A stretch of 64,000 nucleotides of DNA. Origin: Rhabdobacter roseus. GTDB taxonomy: Bacteria > Bacteroidota > Bacteroidia > Cytophagales > Spirosomataceae. The translations under genes were made by a program, and so were the position numbers. Positions 37,866 through 47,161 of the stretch are shown here, piece after piece. How positions within the stretch are numbered: the stretch's first letter is position 1; each line of letters opens with the position of its first letter. The notes beneath the pieces are model-generated. The model was not told the origin of the DNA and ran no database searches. It worked only from the letters and a program-made list of their open reading frames with translations. The DNA lies in contig NZ_JACHGF010000005.1 in assembly GCF_014202275.1 (NCBI RefSeq), positions 358,375-422,374 of the forward strand. The letters run 5' to 3'.

Positions 37866-39023
37866 CTACCCCCGCATGTCGGCCATGAGCTTTTGCAGGG
37901 TCGTCACTACTTTTTCGGTTTGCTCGCGGCTGGGCGTGGTGTCCCAGTTGCCCACGATGCCATTGCCGCCCAGGTAGATGCCGTCCTTGCGTGAAATGAA
38001 GTTGGCCCCGCGCGTGGAGAGCTTGTAGGTGACGTTGCTCTGCGGAATGAGGCAGGAAAGCTGCCCCGATACCGGCGTGAGTTCTTCGTCGTTGAACACC
38101 CTTTTGGCCCCCAGCCCCATGCAGTTGACGATTACCTTCTCGGGCAGGGCGTCGATGTCTTCCAGCTTTTTGATTTCCTGAATTTTTACTTTGCCCCCGT
38201 ACAGCATAAAATCGCTTAGCTGGTCATGCAGGTAGCTCGGTATGTTGAACATCAGGTTGGAGCGGCGGGTTACATACTCGGCCTTGAAGGGGTGCTCCTT
38301 TTTGCTGAGCTGCACCCGCTCGGGCAGTAGGCCCGGAATATCGTATACCTCCCCGCCCGCCGCCGAGGTACCGGCGCGCTGGGGTACTTCGTCGTACACG
38401 CTGTACTCTTCGCCCCAGCAGGCGATGTCGTTCAGGCCCAGTAAAAACTGAAAGCGCCGAAACGAAAACCGCGTGGCCTCCTCCCACACCGACCGAAACT
38501 CCGGCCGGGCCACCGCCGGATCGCACACCCGCGAGGCCGGCGACCAGGTACCTGTGGCCAGGTTGGAGGTAACGTTGGGCGGCACGTCCTTGGTGTAGAT
38601 CGTCACCTCGCAGCCGCTCTCCTGGAGCAGCCGGGCGGTGGCGATGCCCACCGTACCGCAGCCCAGCAAGGCTACTTTTTTTTCGTTGGTAGCCAGTACC
38701 ATTTGGCGGGCCAGGTGGCCCGTTCCCCACGAAAGCGACCAGCCACTCCCGCCGTGGCCGTAGTTGTGCACGATGGTTTTGTGGCCCAACTGCTCGGTTT
38801 CGAGCCGCGGCCCCGACGCCCGAAAGGGGCGCAGTCCCACGGTTTCTTTCACGATGCGGTCCATCGAGAGGCGGAGCTTCGGGATCTGGTGGTACCCGCG
38901 GTTGATATGAAAATGTTTGTCGGTAAATTGGGGTGACGTCTGCGGCGAGCAGGCGGCCACTACCCCCGACGAAAGGGCCAAAGTACCCAGTCCGGCTTTT
39001 TGAAAGAAAAGTCTGCGATTCAT
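37866..39023 (-). CDS. Exported FAD-dependent oxidoreductase, D-amino-acid-oxidase family
   Basis: A 385-aa protein with a Tat-like start (RRLFFQKAG) and a lipobox-like VAAC (Cys25). The FAD-binding Rossmann motif is VALLGCGTVGIATARLL at about 110-125. The DAAO fold continues with GHGGSGWSLSWGTG and a C-terminal GNGIVGNWDTTPS. Family members oxidise D-amino acids or glycine-like amines to imines with release of H2O2. It is divergent from an exported RidA gene, which would hydrolyse the imine. The start at 39023 is set by the signal. Confidence 0.85.
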   Translation of the reverse strand: MNRRLFFQKAGLGTLALSSGVVAACSPQTSPQFTDKHFHINRGYHQIPKLRLSMDRIVKETVGLRPFRASGPRLETEQLGHKTIVHNYGHGGSGWSLSWGTGHLARQMVLATNEKKVALLGCGTVGIATARLLQESGCEVTIYTKDVPPNVTSNLATGTWSPASRVCDPAVARPEFRSVWEEATRFSFRRFQFLLGLNDIACWGEEYSVYDEVPQRAGTSAAGGEVYDIPGLLPERVQLSKKEHPFKAEYVTRRSNLMFNIPSYLHDQLSDFMLYGGKVKIQEIKKLEDIDALPEKVIVNCMGLGAKRVFNDEELTPVSGQLSCLIPQSNVTYKLSTRGANFISRKDGIYLGGNGIVGNWDTTPSREQTEKVVTTLQKLMADMRG

Positions 39024-39194
39024 AACCAAGAGGAGAAAAAGGAGGCCGTAGAGATTTTTACAGACTAAAATTAGGCAAGAGGTACTTGTTTGCAAATTTT
39101 ATACTTTACATTTTTACAAATACAGAATTAAATTTTACAAAAAATAGTTTATTTGCAATTTTTACTAACCATAATTCAATAAACCCAAGATGAT

Positions 39195-39671
39195 ATGAAA
39201 ACTACCTGTACGCTGCTTCTGCTGGTACTTGGCCTGGCGGCCCGCGCGCAAAGTGTGGAATTTTACGGCTCGCCCAGCTCCATCATTTCGTCGGGGGCGG
39301 TCATTCCCGAAGGGAAAAAAATGCTCTGGACGAGCGGCATCACGGCGGGCGTAGCCGACAGCAGCGCGCAGGCCGGTACCGCCGCCCGCTTCGGCGACAC
39401 CAAAACCCAGGCTCTGAATATCCTAGGTACCTTACAAAAAACGCTGAAAGAAAAAGGCCTGACTTTTAGGGAAGTACTGATGCTGCGCGTGTACGTGGCA
39501 CCCGACAAGTACACCGGCCAGTACGACTACAAGGGCTGGAACGAAGCCTACAGCCAGTTTTTTGGCACCAAAGAAAACCCCACCAAACCGATCCGGTCGA
39601 CGATCGGGGTGGCGGGGCTGGTGAGTGCCGATAAGTTTATTGAAATAGAACTGGTGGCGGTCTATCCCTGA
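39195..39671 (+). CDS. RidA family protein with signal peptide
   Basis: A 158-aa RidA/YjgF/UK114-like protein with an N-terminal signal (about 1-19, ARAQ). Typical RidA segments are SSGAVIPEG-type entry strand, ILGTLQKTLKEKGLTFREVLMLRVYV and RSTIGVAGLVSADKFIEIELVAV. RidA proteins hydrolyse reactive enamine/imine intermediates. An exported version beside an exported amino-acid oxidase suggests periplasmic detoxification of its product. The conserved Arg is in IRSTIG. Confidence 0.88.
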   Translation: MKTTCTLLLLVLGLAARAQSVEFYGSPSSIISSGAVIPEGKKMLWTSGITAGVADSSAQAGTAARFGDTKTQALNILGTLQKTLKEKGLTFREVLMLRVYVAPDKYTGQYDYKGWNEAYSQFFGTKENPTKPIRSTIGVAGLVSADKFIEIELVAVYP

Positions 39672-39683
39672 AAGTACCTCCGT

Positions 39684-39715
39684 AAGGGTACTTGCACGAT
39701 TTGAAAAGTACCCTT
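39684..39715. terminator. Bidirectional hairpin between convergent genes, built from the GTAC motif
   Basis: Arms AAGGGTACTT (39684-39693) and AAGTACCCTT (39706-39715) are exact reverse complements with a 12-nt loop. It sits 13 bp after the ridA stop and touches the stop codon of the opposing small membrane protein gene, so it could end both transcripts. A further AAGTACC at about 39672 can pair alternatively with the left arm. Confidence 0.6.
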
Positions 39716-39887
39716 AGCGCTTCATAATGCGGGTGATGCCCACAAACCAAAGTACCATGCCCACGGCCATGAGGTTTTTGTGCTCGGCGTTAGAGATGGT
39801 ACCCGTAAAAACCAGCACGGCGGGTACGATCGTGAGCAAAAGCCCCAGCGCCGCCAGCAGGTAAAAGAGTGTTTTGAATAGCGTCAT
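39714..39887 (-). CDS. Small two-helix membrane protein
   Basis: A 57-aa protein with two hydrophobic segments (about 4-26 and 38-53). The ATG at 39887 opens directly onto the first helix; an upstream extension to 39944 is likely spurious. It lies downstream of the NCS1 permease gene on the same strand with a 37-bp gap. Function unknown; short proteins of this kind sometimes accompany transporters. Confidence 0.6.
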   Translation of the reverse strand: MTLFKTLFYLLAALGLLLTIVPAVLVFTGTISNAEHKNLMAVGMVLWFVGITRIMKR

Positions 39888-39924
39888 GATGATGGAGATC
39901 TGAATGAATAAAAAGTACCTTGGC

Positions 39925-41331
39925 TTAAGCAACCGGCTCGGCAACGGACTTGGTCTGGAAAGCCTTGCTCAGGCCCACGTACAGCCCCACCGCAATAAAC
40001 CAGCCGGGCAGCCCCAGGAAAAAGATCTCGACGCCCGCCAGCCAGTTCATGGACAGGCACAGCGCCAGCGTAAGTACCCAGGTGAGGGCCGCGGCCAGGT
40101 TGGTACGTAGGCCCTTCTTCAGCGCATACTCCTGCCGTAGGCCCAGCCGCGGCAGCAGGTACACGTCGGAGAAAATAATGGCCCCCATGGGCATGAGCAG
40201 CAGCCCGTAGAGCGCCACGAAGTCGAGCAGGCGCATCACCAGCGCCGGAAACATGGCCGCCGTGGTGGTGATGAGGCCCACCAGCAGCGTGATTTTCCAG
40301 GTTTTCCACTTGGGATACCACGACTGCAACGCCAGCCCCGCGCGGTAGATGGTCGGGTTGGCGGTAGTCCAGCCCGCAATGACCACGCAAACTACCCCCG
40401 CCAGCCCGGCGGCGTAGAAAGCCACTGGTCCCGGCGCAAACTCGAGCTTATTGGAAGCCTGCTGCAAGAAAACGGCGTACAAAATCCCCGAGGCCATCCA
40501 GGCAATGTAGTGCCCCAGAAACATCCCCGCGCCCGAGGTGAGCCCGGCTTTCCAGCTGCGGGCGTAGCGGAGTACGGACATGTCGGCCATGCCGATGTGC
40601 ATGGCCATGTTGCAGAACCAGGCAAAAAACAGCACGTGCCAGAACGTAAACTGCGACTGCCCCGCCAAAGGTACCCCGGTCCAGATTTTTTCCTGCGCTA
40701 CGCCCCAAAAATCGCCCACGGAGGTAATGCCCAACTCGGGCAGCACCGCAATGGCCGCCGCCAGAAACACCAGAAACAGCCAGGGTGCCGCCAGGTTGGC
40801 AAAGTACGACACAAAATCGTAGCCCAGCATGGCCACGAGGGTCGTGACGAGCCCCACCACCAGCACGATCACGATCCAGAGGCCGCTGTTGGGCAGCACG
40901 TCCTGGAGCGTAGGCAGGGGTACTTCAAAGGGAATCCCCACCGCCGTGGCCGACACGGCGATCATGGACCCCGCCAAGAAGCAGAACATCAGGGCATTGA
41001 CTAAGTTATAGATTTTTGTGAGGGTAGGTCCGCAGATTTTTTCCAGCTTGAAGTACAGCGTAATGCGCTCCTTCACGGCGATGGGTGCACACAGAAACGC
41101 CCAGCTCAGCACGGCCAGGATATTGCCCAGGAGCAAGCCCAGCACCAGGTCGCCCGCCGCCACACCGTGCGCCACAAACAACGGCCCGATCACAAACTCG
41201 GTACCGGCCGTGTGCTCCCCGGCGTACATCCCCAGAAAACTCCGTCCGCTGCGTAGCTTCCGGTCCGGTACGCGTTCGCGCTCGTACTCCTCCACGGCGT
41301 TCAGCCGCTCGGTCAATTGAGAGAATTTCAT
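39925..41331 (-). CDS. NCS1-type (purine/cytosine permease family) transporter
   Basis: A 468-aa membrane protein with about twelve helices. FLGMYAGEHTAGTEFVIGPLF after the cytosolic N-terminus matches NCS1 permeases, and GMADMSVLRYARSW is a family-like loop. These carry nucleobases, hydantoins or related N-compounds by cation symport. The start at 41331 follows normal length. It precedes the small membrane protein and is near the amino-acid oxidase/RidA pair, suggesting a nitrogen-compound catabolic neighbourhood. Confidence 0.82.
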   Translation of the reverse strand: MKFSQLTERLNAVEEYERERVPDRKLRSGRSFLGMYAGEHTAGTEFVIGPLFVAHGVAAGDLVLGLLLGNILAVLSWAFLCAPIAVKERITLYFKLEKICGPTLTKIYNLVNALMFCFLAGSMIAVSATAVGIPFEVPLPTLQDVLPNSGLWIVIVLVVGLVTTLVAMLGYDFVSYFANLAAPWLFLVFLAAAIAVLPELGITSVGDFWGVAQEKIWTGVPLAGQSQFTFWHVLFFAWFCNMAMHIGMADMSVLRYARSWKAGLTSGAGMFLGHYIAWMASGILYAVFLQQASNKLEFAPGPVAFYAAGLAGVVCVVIAGWTTANPTIYRAGLALQSWYPKWKTWKITLLVGLITTTAAMFPALVMRLLDFVALYGLLLMPMGAIIFSDVYLLPRLGLRQEYALKKGLRTNLAAALTWVLTLALCLSMNWLAGVEIFFLGLPGWFIAVGLYVGLSKAFQTKSVAEPVA

Positions 41332-41560
41332 GAAAAGGGGAAGGTTATTTTTGGGATTAAAATATAGTAAAGGGTTTCGCGCTCCATTTTTCCTATCCAA
41401 AATACTATTTCTTTTCAGGATTAACTTTCCTGTGGTGTCATGGGAGGCAAAATCAAAAAAAACGCACCCTTCTGTATAACTTTGGGCCTGGTACCGTGTC
41501 CAACCGCTACCTTTCTATTCATCTCACGTATTCAACAACTCCCTATTTGCCTCTGGCTCC

Positions 41561-41890
41561 ATGCGCACCATCCTGCTCCTGTTTCTGTCTAATCTGTTCA
41601 TGACCACGGCCTGGTACTGGCACCTCAAATTCCGAGAAACCCAGCTCTGGAAAGTCATCCTGATCAGCTGGCTCATTGCTTTTGCCGAGTACTGCATCGC
41701 CGTCCCGGCCAACCGCATCGGCTCCTACCAGTTCAACGCCTTCGAGCTCAAAACCATCCAGGAAGTGGTGAGTTTGGGGGTTTTTGTGGGCTTCGCGATC
41801 CTGTACCTGAAGGAGCCCCTCCGCTGGAACTACCTCGTCGGCTTCGCCCTGATTTGCCTGGCGGTCTTTTTTATTTTCAAAAAATGGTAG
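41561..41890 (+). CDS. DMT-superfamily small membrane protein (DUF486)
   Basis: A 109-aa protein with four hydrophobic segments, matching the DUF486/YdcZ-like small DMT proteins by length and by WYWHLKF, YCIAVPANRIG and YLKEPLRWNYLVG. Cytoplasmic membrane; substrate unknown. It ends 52 bp before tRNA-Thr. Confidence 0.85.
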   Translation: MRTILLLFLSNLFMTTAWYWHLKFRETQLWKVILISWLIAFAEYCIAVPANRIGSYQFNAFELKTIQEVVSLGVFVGFAILYLKEPLRWNYLVGFALICLAVFFIFKKW

Positions 41891-41896
41891 GTACTT

Positions 41897-41930
41897 TTTG
41901 ACGCAGATATTTTCGATTTCCCTATATTTG
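41897..41930 (+). promoter_or_regulatory. Promoter of tRNA-Thr
   Basis: TTTG at 41897-41900 (-33) and TATATTTG at 41923-41930 (-7, exact TAnnTTTG) with a 22-bp spacer. The predicted transcript start is a few bases before the tRNA 5' end at 41943. Confidence 0.75.
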
Positions 41931-41942
41931 CAGCTCCAAATC

Positions 41943-42015
<73 letters not shown>

Positions 42016-42028
42016 CCTGTTTTTTGTT

Positions 42029-42059
42029 AAAACCCTCTCAGTGTTGCTGAGAGGGTTTT
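42029..42059 (+). terminator. Terminator of tRNA-Thr
   Basis: A perfect 13-bp stem (arms 42029-42041 and 42047-42059), 5-nt loop and following T run. Confidence 0.92.
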
Positions 42060-42240
42060 GTTTTTCGAGGTACTTCTAGGCCTGAAAGTACCCGTTGTGG
42101 CTTTGTTAAAAGCGCGAACTTTTCCACTCTGCGCAAAAAACGGACCTACTAAAAGTACCTCTCTCCGTAGGAAATCCAGCGCCTCTTTTTGTAAACTTGC
42201 CACTGGATTAAATTCAAAGTACCTTATCCCTTCTCTACCC

Positions 42241-43065
42241 ATGCTTCGTCCAAGTACCTTTTCGGCGCTAGTATTCCTTTTATTGCTTTCCGTACAGGCC
42301 CGCGCCGCTACCATCGATACCGTCGAGACCTACAGCCCTTCCATGCGGAAAACCATCAAAGCGGTGGTGATGACGCCCGACAGCTACGCGCAGGGCGAAG
42401 CCTACCCGGTGCTGTACCTGCTGCACGGCTACAGCGGAAACTACGCCGACTGGGTAAAGAAGGCACCGTCGATCCGGGCGGCGGCAGATACCTACCAGCT
42501 CATCATTGTGTGCCCCGACGGCAACTACGGCAGCTGGTACTGGGACAGCCCCACCGACCCCACCTTTAAGTACGAAACCTACGTGGCCAAGGAGCTGGTG
42601 GGCTGGGTGGATATGCACTACAAAACCATCGAAGACCGGCGCGGCCGGGCCATTACGGGCCTGAGCATGGGTGGCCACGGGGCGCTCTACCTGGCTCTGC
42701 GGCACCAGGAGGTATTTGGCGCGGCGGGCAGCATGAGCGGCGGCGTGGACATCCGGCCCTTTCCCAAAAACTGGGACATGGCCGCCCGCCTGGGTTCCTA
42801 CACCGACTACCCCGAGCGCTGGGAAAAGCACTCGGTGATCAATATGCTGCACCTGCTGACGGCCAACGCCCTGGCGCTGATCATCGACTGCGGCACGGAG
42901 GATTTTTTCTTTAAGGTAAATCAAAACCTGCACGAGCAGCTGCTCTACCGGAATATCCCGCACGAGTACGTGGTACGTCCCGGCGCGCACAACTGGCTCT
43001 ACTGGGAGAACGCCATCCACTACCAGTTGCTCTTCATGCGCCGCTTTTTCGACCGGGCCAAGTAG
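42241..43065 (+). CDS. Exported alpha/beta-hydrolase-fold esterase (esterase D / feruloyl esterase-like)
   Basis: A 274-aa protein, signal peptide about 1-20 (ending VQARA). Motifs: VLYLLHGYSGNYADW (oxyanion region), nucleophile Ser in GLSMGGHGAL, Asp in DCGTEDFFF, and His in PGAHNWLYW. Belongs to the putative esterase family (tributyrin esterase, S-formylglutathione hydrolase, feruloyl esterase). The ATG at 42241 is selected over the open frame starting at 42058, which would run through the tRNA terminator. Possible role in deacylating plant polysaccharides. Confidence 0.88.
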   Translation: MLRPSTFSALVFLLLLSVQARAATIDTVETYSPSMRKTIKAVVMTPDSYAQGEAYPVLYLLHGYSGNYADWVKKAPSIRAAADTYQLIIVCPDGNYGSWYWDSPTDPTFKYETYVAKELVGWVDMHYKTIEDRRGRAITGLSMGGHGALYLALRHQEVFGAAGSMSGGVDIRPFPKNWDMAARLGSYTDYPERWEKHSVINMLHLLTANALALIIDCGTEDFFFKVNQNLHEQLLYRNIPHEYVVRPGAHNWLYWENAIHYQLLFMRRFFDRAK

Positions 43066-43074
43066 GTAGTTTTT

Positions 43075-43290
43075 GGCAGAGGGCATAGGGTGTTGGGCAG
43101 AGGGTACTTTATGGCAGAGGGTTTGAGGCAGGGGGTACTTTGCCCAAAAAGTACCCTCCAAAGCTCCCTTTCTCCGCGGGAGAAAGGGCCGGGGATAGAG
43201 GCATTCGTGGCCAGGAATACGAGCCCTTACTTGGCAAGTCGTGAGGTAGTTGCCCTACTCACCCTCTGCCCTTACCCCTATGCCCTCTGC
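43075..43290. repeat. Composite inverted-repeat element between convergent genes
   Basis: Outer arms at 43075-43105 and 43261-43290 are near-perfect 30-bp reverse complements built of GGCAGAGGG units. Inside are GAGGGTACTTT (about 43100) matched by AAAGTACCCTC (about 43148), and a perfect 10-bp hairpin at 43166-43188 (CCCTTTCTCC with loop GCG) followed by GGCCGGGGATAGAGG. The latter core looks like the REP-like intergenic sequences widely repeated in bacterial genomes. No ORF is present. It could be a non-autonomous mobile element or a REP family member that also serves as a bidirectional terminator. Confidence 0.8.
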
Positions 43291-43295
43291 GCCCC

Positions 43296-45548
43296 CTACC
43301 GCACAACCACGATTTTTCGTACAAGTACCCCGCTGACGCTGCTCAGGCGAATGAGGTAGAGGCCAGGTACCCAGTGCTCGGTAGAAAGTACCAGCTCTTG
43401 CTGCGCCTGCACGCTAAAGGGGGTACTGTAGAGCGGAATCCCGCGGGCGTTAAGTACCTCCACCCGCGCCGCCACGGCGGACTCCACCCGCAGGTACCGG
43501 TCGGCCGGGTTGGGGAAGAGGCGTACGTCCCAGCCGTAGGTAGGCTCGGGGGCCGTGATGGTAGCTGACAGGATGTTGGTAAAAAGATGAATACCGCCTG
43601 CGTTGGTACCTACGGCCAGGTCGGGCTTGCCGTCGCCGTTGTAGTCGGCGACGGTGGGTTGGAGGTAGGTACCTAGCTGCGGGGCGTAGCCTTGCTGCGT
43701 GAGCGGGTGCTCCACCAGCAGGCTATCGCGGCGACTCCACTGCCCCCAGGTACCCGAGTGAAACACCCGCACCATGCCCGTTTGGTCGGCCGTGAGCAGG
43801 TCGGGGCGGCCGTCCAGGTCGATGTCCGCCACGGCCAGGCCCGCAAAGCGACCGGGGTAGTTGAAGCCCACGCCCGCCAGCGTTTCTGTCTGGAGCGTGT
43901 ACACCGGCTGGCTGGCCGTACCGGTATTGAGGTAGTAGTAAATATTCCCCTGCGACTTCCCCACCACCAGGTCCAGATCGCCGTCGCCGTCTACGTCGTA
44001 AAAATGGGGCGTATCGCCGGTTTGGGTTTCGGTGGGGATGGGGAGCGTCACTACCTCGGCGAGATTGAGCTGCACGGGCTGTCCCGGCGCGGCGCGGTTG
44101 GGAATGTACTGGTACCTGAAGTCCCGGCCGGAGGTACTTCCAAAGCCCAGATCCACCACGCCGTCGCCGTTGAAGTCGGCCCACTGGGGCTTGATATTCG
44201 TCACCTGGCGCTGATCGGCCAGGCCGAGGTAGTTTTCCGAGGCTAGTTCATAGCGGGGCTCGCGGGTGGTACCTACGTTGCGCAGCAGCCACAGGCTGGC
44301 CCGAAAGCCATTGCCCCTAAGTACCCCGCCGGTACCGATCACCAGGTCCAGGTCGCCGTCGCCGTCCACGTCAAAAAACGCCGGCGAGGCATTTTCCCCT
44401 ACCTCCAGCATGTGGTCTTGCAAGAAGTTTTTTTGTTGTAAAACAAAGTTAGGATTGGTGTCGGTACCGGCGTTATGAAAGTACCAGTTCGACGACCGGA
44501 AGTCCATCAGATTGGCCTCATTGACGTATACGTTGGGGGCGGCCAGCAGGTCTTTTTTGCCGTCAAAATCGACGTCCTCCAGGTACCCCGCCGGGAAAAC
44601 AATGAAGTTGACCGGATTTTGGGCAGGGTAGTTGGGGCTGAAGCTGGTGAAGTTGCCCACGCGGTTGGTGCCGGTGTTGTACAGCACGGCCAGGTTTTCG
44701 CAGCTCACGTGGCCAAAAAGCATGTCCTTTTTGCCGTCGCCGTTCAGGTCGTGCAGCAGGAGCGCGTTGCCGGCGTGGTTGATCCGGGCCGTTTCGAGGG
44801 TACGTCCTACGGGCGAGTACCCACCCGGATTTTCCAGCGAGCCGCAGTCGACACCCAGGCTGAAGTCGTTGCATTCTTCTTTCACAAAATTCCCCCAACA
44901 CAAGCCATTCCGGATAAACTCCAGGCTGTCAGGTACCCCGTACTTTTCCATGCTGATGTTAAGGTGCATTTCGGCGTAGTTGCCCAGCTGCTCAAAGGTC
45001 ACGATGTCCAGATCGCCGTCGTCGTCGATATCCAGCAAGGCCGGAATGTCCGTGGCGACCACCAGCAAGTTTAGCGGGCCCGAAAAGCCGATGGTGCGCA
45101 GCAGGGGCTTAAAAAGTACCCATTCCCAGCCGCTAGCCGAGTGGCGCTGGCGGTACACCCGCACGCCCTGGGCGGTGTGGGTAAAGAGTTCTTTGTGGCC
45201 GTCCTGATTATAATCCACCAGCAGCATCCAGTTTTGCGTGGCCGGAAAGCGCGCCTCGTACACCGGTGCGTAGCGGTAGGTTTGGGTGGTGGCGTCGGCC
45301 AGGAAGGTACTTACTTTATTATTGGTTCGGTCAAAAATCACCAGGTCCTCTACCCCGTCGTCGTTGAGGTGCATTTTGGAATACTGCGCGGCGTTGAGCC
45401 CCCCCGCCCACGGGTTCAGCAGCGTTTTGTCCGCCATCCTCAGCACCGTGGCCGTATCCCGCCGAAACCAGGCCGTCTGGGCCGAAGCGGTACTTAGCCC
45501 TATTATCCAGAAGATCCCAAGCAGGTAAATGTATTTCTTTTCCATCAA
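43296..45548 (-). CDS. Secreted FG-GAP/VCBS-repeat protein with type IX secretion sorting domain
   Basis: A 750-aa protein: signal peptide (ends about STASAQ), many FG-GAP/VCBS-like calcium-binding repeats (for example DVDGDGDLDLVIG, DYNGDGKPDLAVG, DLNGDGKKDMLFG) forming a likely integrin-like beta-propeller, and a C-terminal T9SS type A sorting domain of about 80 residues containing VRLFPNPADRYL and ending in IRLSSVSGVLVRKIVVVR. It would be exported through the type IX system and anchored to the cell surface. Function could be adhesion; the ligand is unknown. Confidence 0.9.
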   Translation of the reverse strand: MMEKKYIYLLGIFWIIGLSTASAQTAWFRRDTATVLRMADKTLLNPWAGGLNAAQYSKMHLNDDGVEDLVIFDRTNNKVSTFLADATTQTYRYAPVYEARFPATQNWMLLVDYNQDGHKELFTHTAQGVRVYRQRHSASGWEWVLFKPLLRTIGFSGPLNLLVVATDIPALLDIDDDGDLDIVTFEQLGNYAEMHLNISMEKYGVPDSLEFIRNGLCWGNFVKEECNDFSLGVDCGSLENPGGYSPVGRTLETARINHAGNALLLHDLNGDGKKDMLFGHVSCENLAVLYNTGTNRVGNFTSFSPNYPAQNPVNFIVFPAGYLEDVDFDGKKDLLAAPNVYVNEANLMDFRSSNWYFHNAGTDTNPNFVLQQKNFLQDHMLEVGENASPAFFDVDGDGDLDLVIGTGGVLRGNGFRASLWLLRNVGTTREPRYELASENYLGLADQRQVTNIKPQWADFNGDGVVDLGFGSTSGRDFRYQYIPNRAAPGQPVQLNLAEVVTLPIPTETQTGDTPHFYDVDGDGDLDLVVGKSQGNIYYYLNTGTASQPVYTLQTETLAGVGFNYPGRFAGLAVADIDLDGRPDLLTADQTGMVRVFHSGTWGQWSRRDSLLVEHPLTQQGYAPQLGTYLQPTVADYNGDGKPDLAVGTNAGGIHLFTNILSATITAPEPTYGWDVRLFPNPADRYLRVESAVAARVEVLNARGIPLYSTPFSVQAQQELVLSTEHWVPGLYLIRLSSVSGVLVRKIVVVR

Positions 45549-45563
45549 TGAGGATTAATCTCG

Positions 45564-45571
45564 TACTTTTG
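45564..45571 (+). promoter_or_regulatory. Putative -7 element upstream of murF
   Basis: TACTTTTG matches TAnnTTTG and would start transcription about 130 nt before the murF ATG. It overlaps a GTACTTT motif copy, so the match could be coincidental; no clear -33 box is seen. Confidence 0.35.
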
Positions 45572-45708
45572 AACCCTGAAAAAGTAACGAATTGTTTGTT
45601 CATTTGATTGGAACGAACGAAACAATCTTTTCGCTTCAGCCGGTACCTCACGAAGTACCCCGGAGCTTGTATTTATTTGCTTTTACTCTTTTTGCCGCTC
45701 ACTACCTC

Positions 45709-47016
45709 ATGCTGATCGAAGAACTCTACAAACGCTACCAAAGCTGCTCGGGCGTCTCCACCGACACCCGCCGGATCGAGCCCAACGGTTTGTTTTTTGC
45801 CCTAAAAGGGGATTCTTTTGATGGAAATGCTTTTGCCGCCGCGGCCCTGGAAAAAGGCGCGGCCTACGCCGTCGTGGATGATCCGGCGGTAGTTCAGGAT
45901 GAGCGCTACCTGCTCGTGGAGGATGTACTCACTACCCTCCAGGAGCTGGCTCGTTACCATCGTCGTACGTTTGATTTTCCGGTGGTGGGGCTAACGGGCT
46001 CCAACGGCAAAACCACCACCAAGGAGCTCATCGCGGCGGTACTTTCCAAGCAGTACCGGACTTACGCTACCCGCGGCAACCTCAACAACCACATCGGCGT
46101 GCCGCTTACCCTGCTGGCCATCGACCCCAACGCGTACGACATCGCCGTGGTAGAAATGGGTGCCAACCACCGGCAGGAGATCGCGCTCCTGAGCAGCATT
46201 GCCCAGCCTACGCACGGTTTGATTACCAACGTAGGGAAAGCGCATTTGGAAGGTTTTGGGGGAATGGAAGGCGTAAAAAAAGGAAAAGGCGAACTCTACG
46301 ACTACCTCTCCAAAAAGCAGGGGACCGTTTTTGTGAACGCCCAAAACGAAACGCTGATGGAAATGGTGAGCCAGCGGCGGGCTTTTGCCGAGATCGTTTT
46401 TTACCGCACCAGTACCGTCATGGAGGGCGAGCCGGTGAACCCACTGCTGGTGCAGGAGTCGCCTTTTATTGTGTATGAAGGTACCAACGGACAGGCCGTA
46501 AGTACCCACCTGCCGGGCGGTTATAACTTCGACAATATCTGCGCGGCGCTGGCGGTGGGGGCCTACTTTGAGGTACCTGAGTCTGACGCCCACCGGGCCA
46601 TTTCCGAGTACCAGCCCGACAACAACCGCTCGCAGGTGATCCAGAAGGGGACCAACACGCTCTACCTGGATGCTTACAACGCCAACCCGTCGTCGATGGC
46701 GGCCGCCATCGAGAACTTCGCCCGGCTGGAAGTACCCCATAAGATGGTGATCCTGGGCGACATGCTGGAGCTCGGCCCCGAGACCGAAGCCGAACACCGG
46801 GCACTGGGCGAACTCGTGGCGCAAGGCCAATTTGAGGTCGTGGTGCTGGCGGGCAAGCTGATGGCCAGCGCGCTACCGCCCCTACCCAAAGCATACTACT
46901 TTCCGGATAAGTTTTCGCTGCACAACTGGATCATGGACAACCCGCGCCAGAATACCCACGTACTCATCAAAGGCTCGCGCGGCATGAGCCTGGAAAGCAC
47001 CGTGCCCTTTTTCTGA
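45709..47016 (+). CDS. murF: UDP-N-acetylmuramoyl-tripeptide--D-alanyl-D-alanine ligase
   Basis: A 435-aa Mur ligase adding D-Ala-D-Ala to the UDP-MurNAc tripeptide. N-terminal substrate domain (STDTRRIEPNGLFFALKG), ATP-binding GLTGSNGKTTTKEL, EMGANHRQEI, central and C-terminal domains with DAYNANPSSM and GDMLELG. The ATG at 45709 gives the usual MurF N-terminus; an upstream TTG at 45592 would add 39 unrelated residues. Monocistronic here, not in a dcw cluster. Confidence 0.93.
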   Translation: MLIEELYKRYQSCSGVSTDTRRIEPNGLFFALKGDSFDGNAFAAAALEKGAAYAVVDDPAVVQDERYLLVEDVLTTLQELARYHRRTFDFPVVGLTGSNGKTTTKELIAAVLSKQYRTYATRGNLNNHIGVPLTLLAIDPNAYDIAVVEMGANHRQEIALLSSIAQPTHGLITNVGKAHLEGFGGMEGVKKGKGELYDYLSKKQGTVFVNAQNETLMEMVSQRRAFAEIVFYRTSTVMEGEPVNPLLVQESPFIVYEGTNGQAVSTHLPGGYNFDNICAALAVGAYFEVPESDAHRAISEYQPDNNRSQVIQKGTNTLYLDAYNANPSSMAAAIENFARLEVPHKMVILGDMLELGPETEAEHRALGELVAQGQFEVVVLAGKLMASALPPLPKAYYFPDKFSLHNWIMDNPRQNTHVLIKGSRGMSLESTVPFF

Positions 47017-47161
47017 CTCTTGTCAGACTTTATATAAAATATGCAATTATTTTCAGCGTAAACACAAACTCACTTTTGCGGGTAATTCATTTAGTATCAA
47101 GCCATAAATAGGCTCCTATTAAACAATAACAAGCCTTTCAACGAATAGTACCACGCGTACA

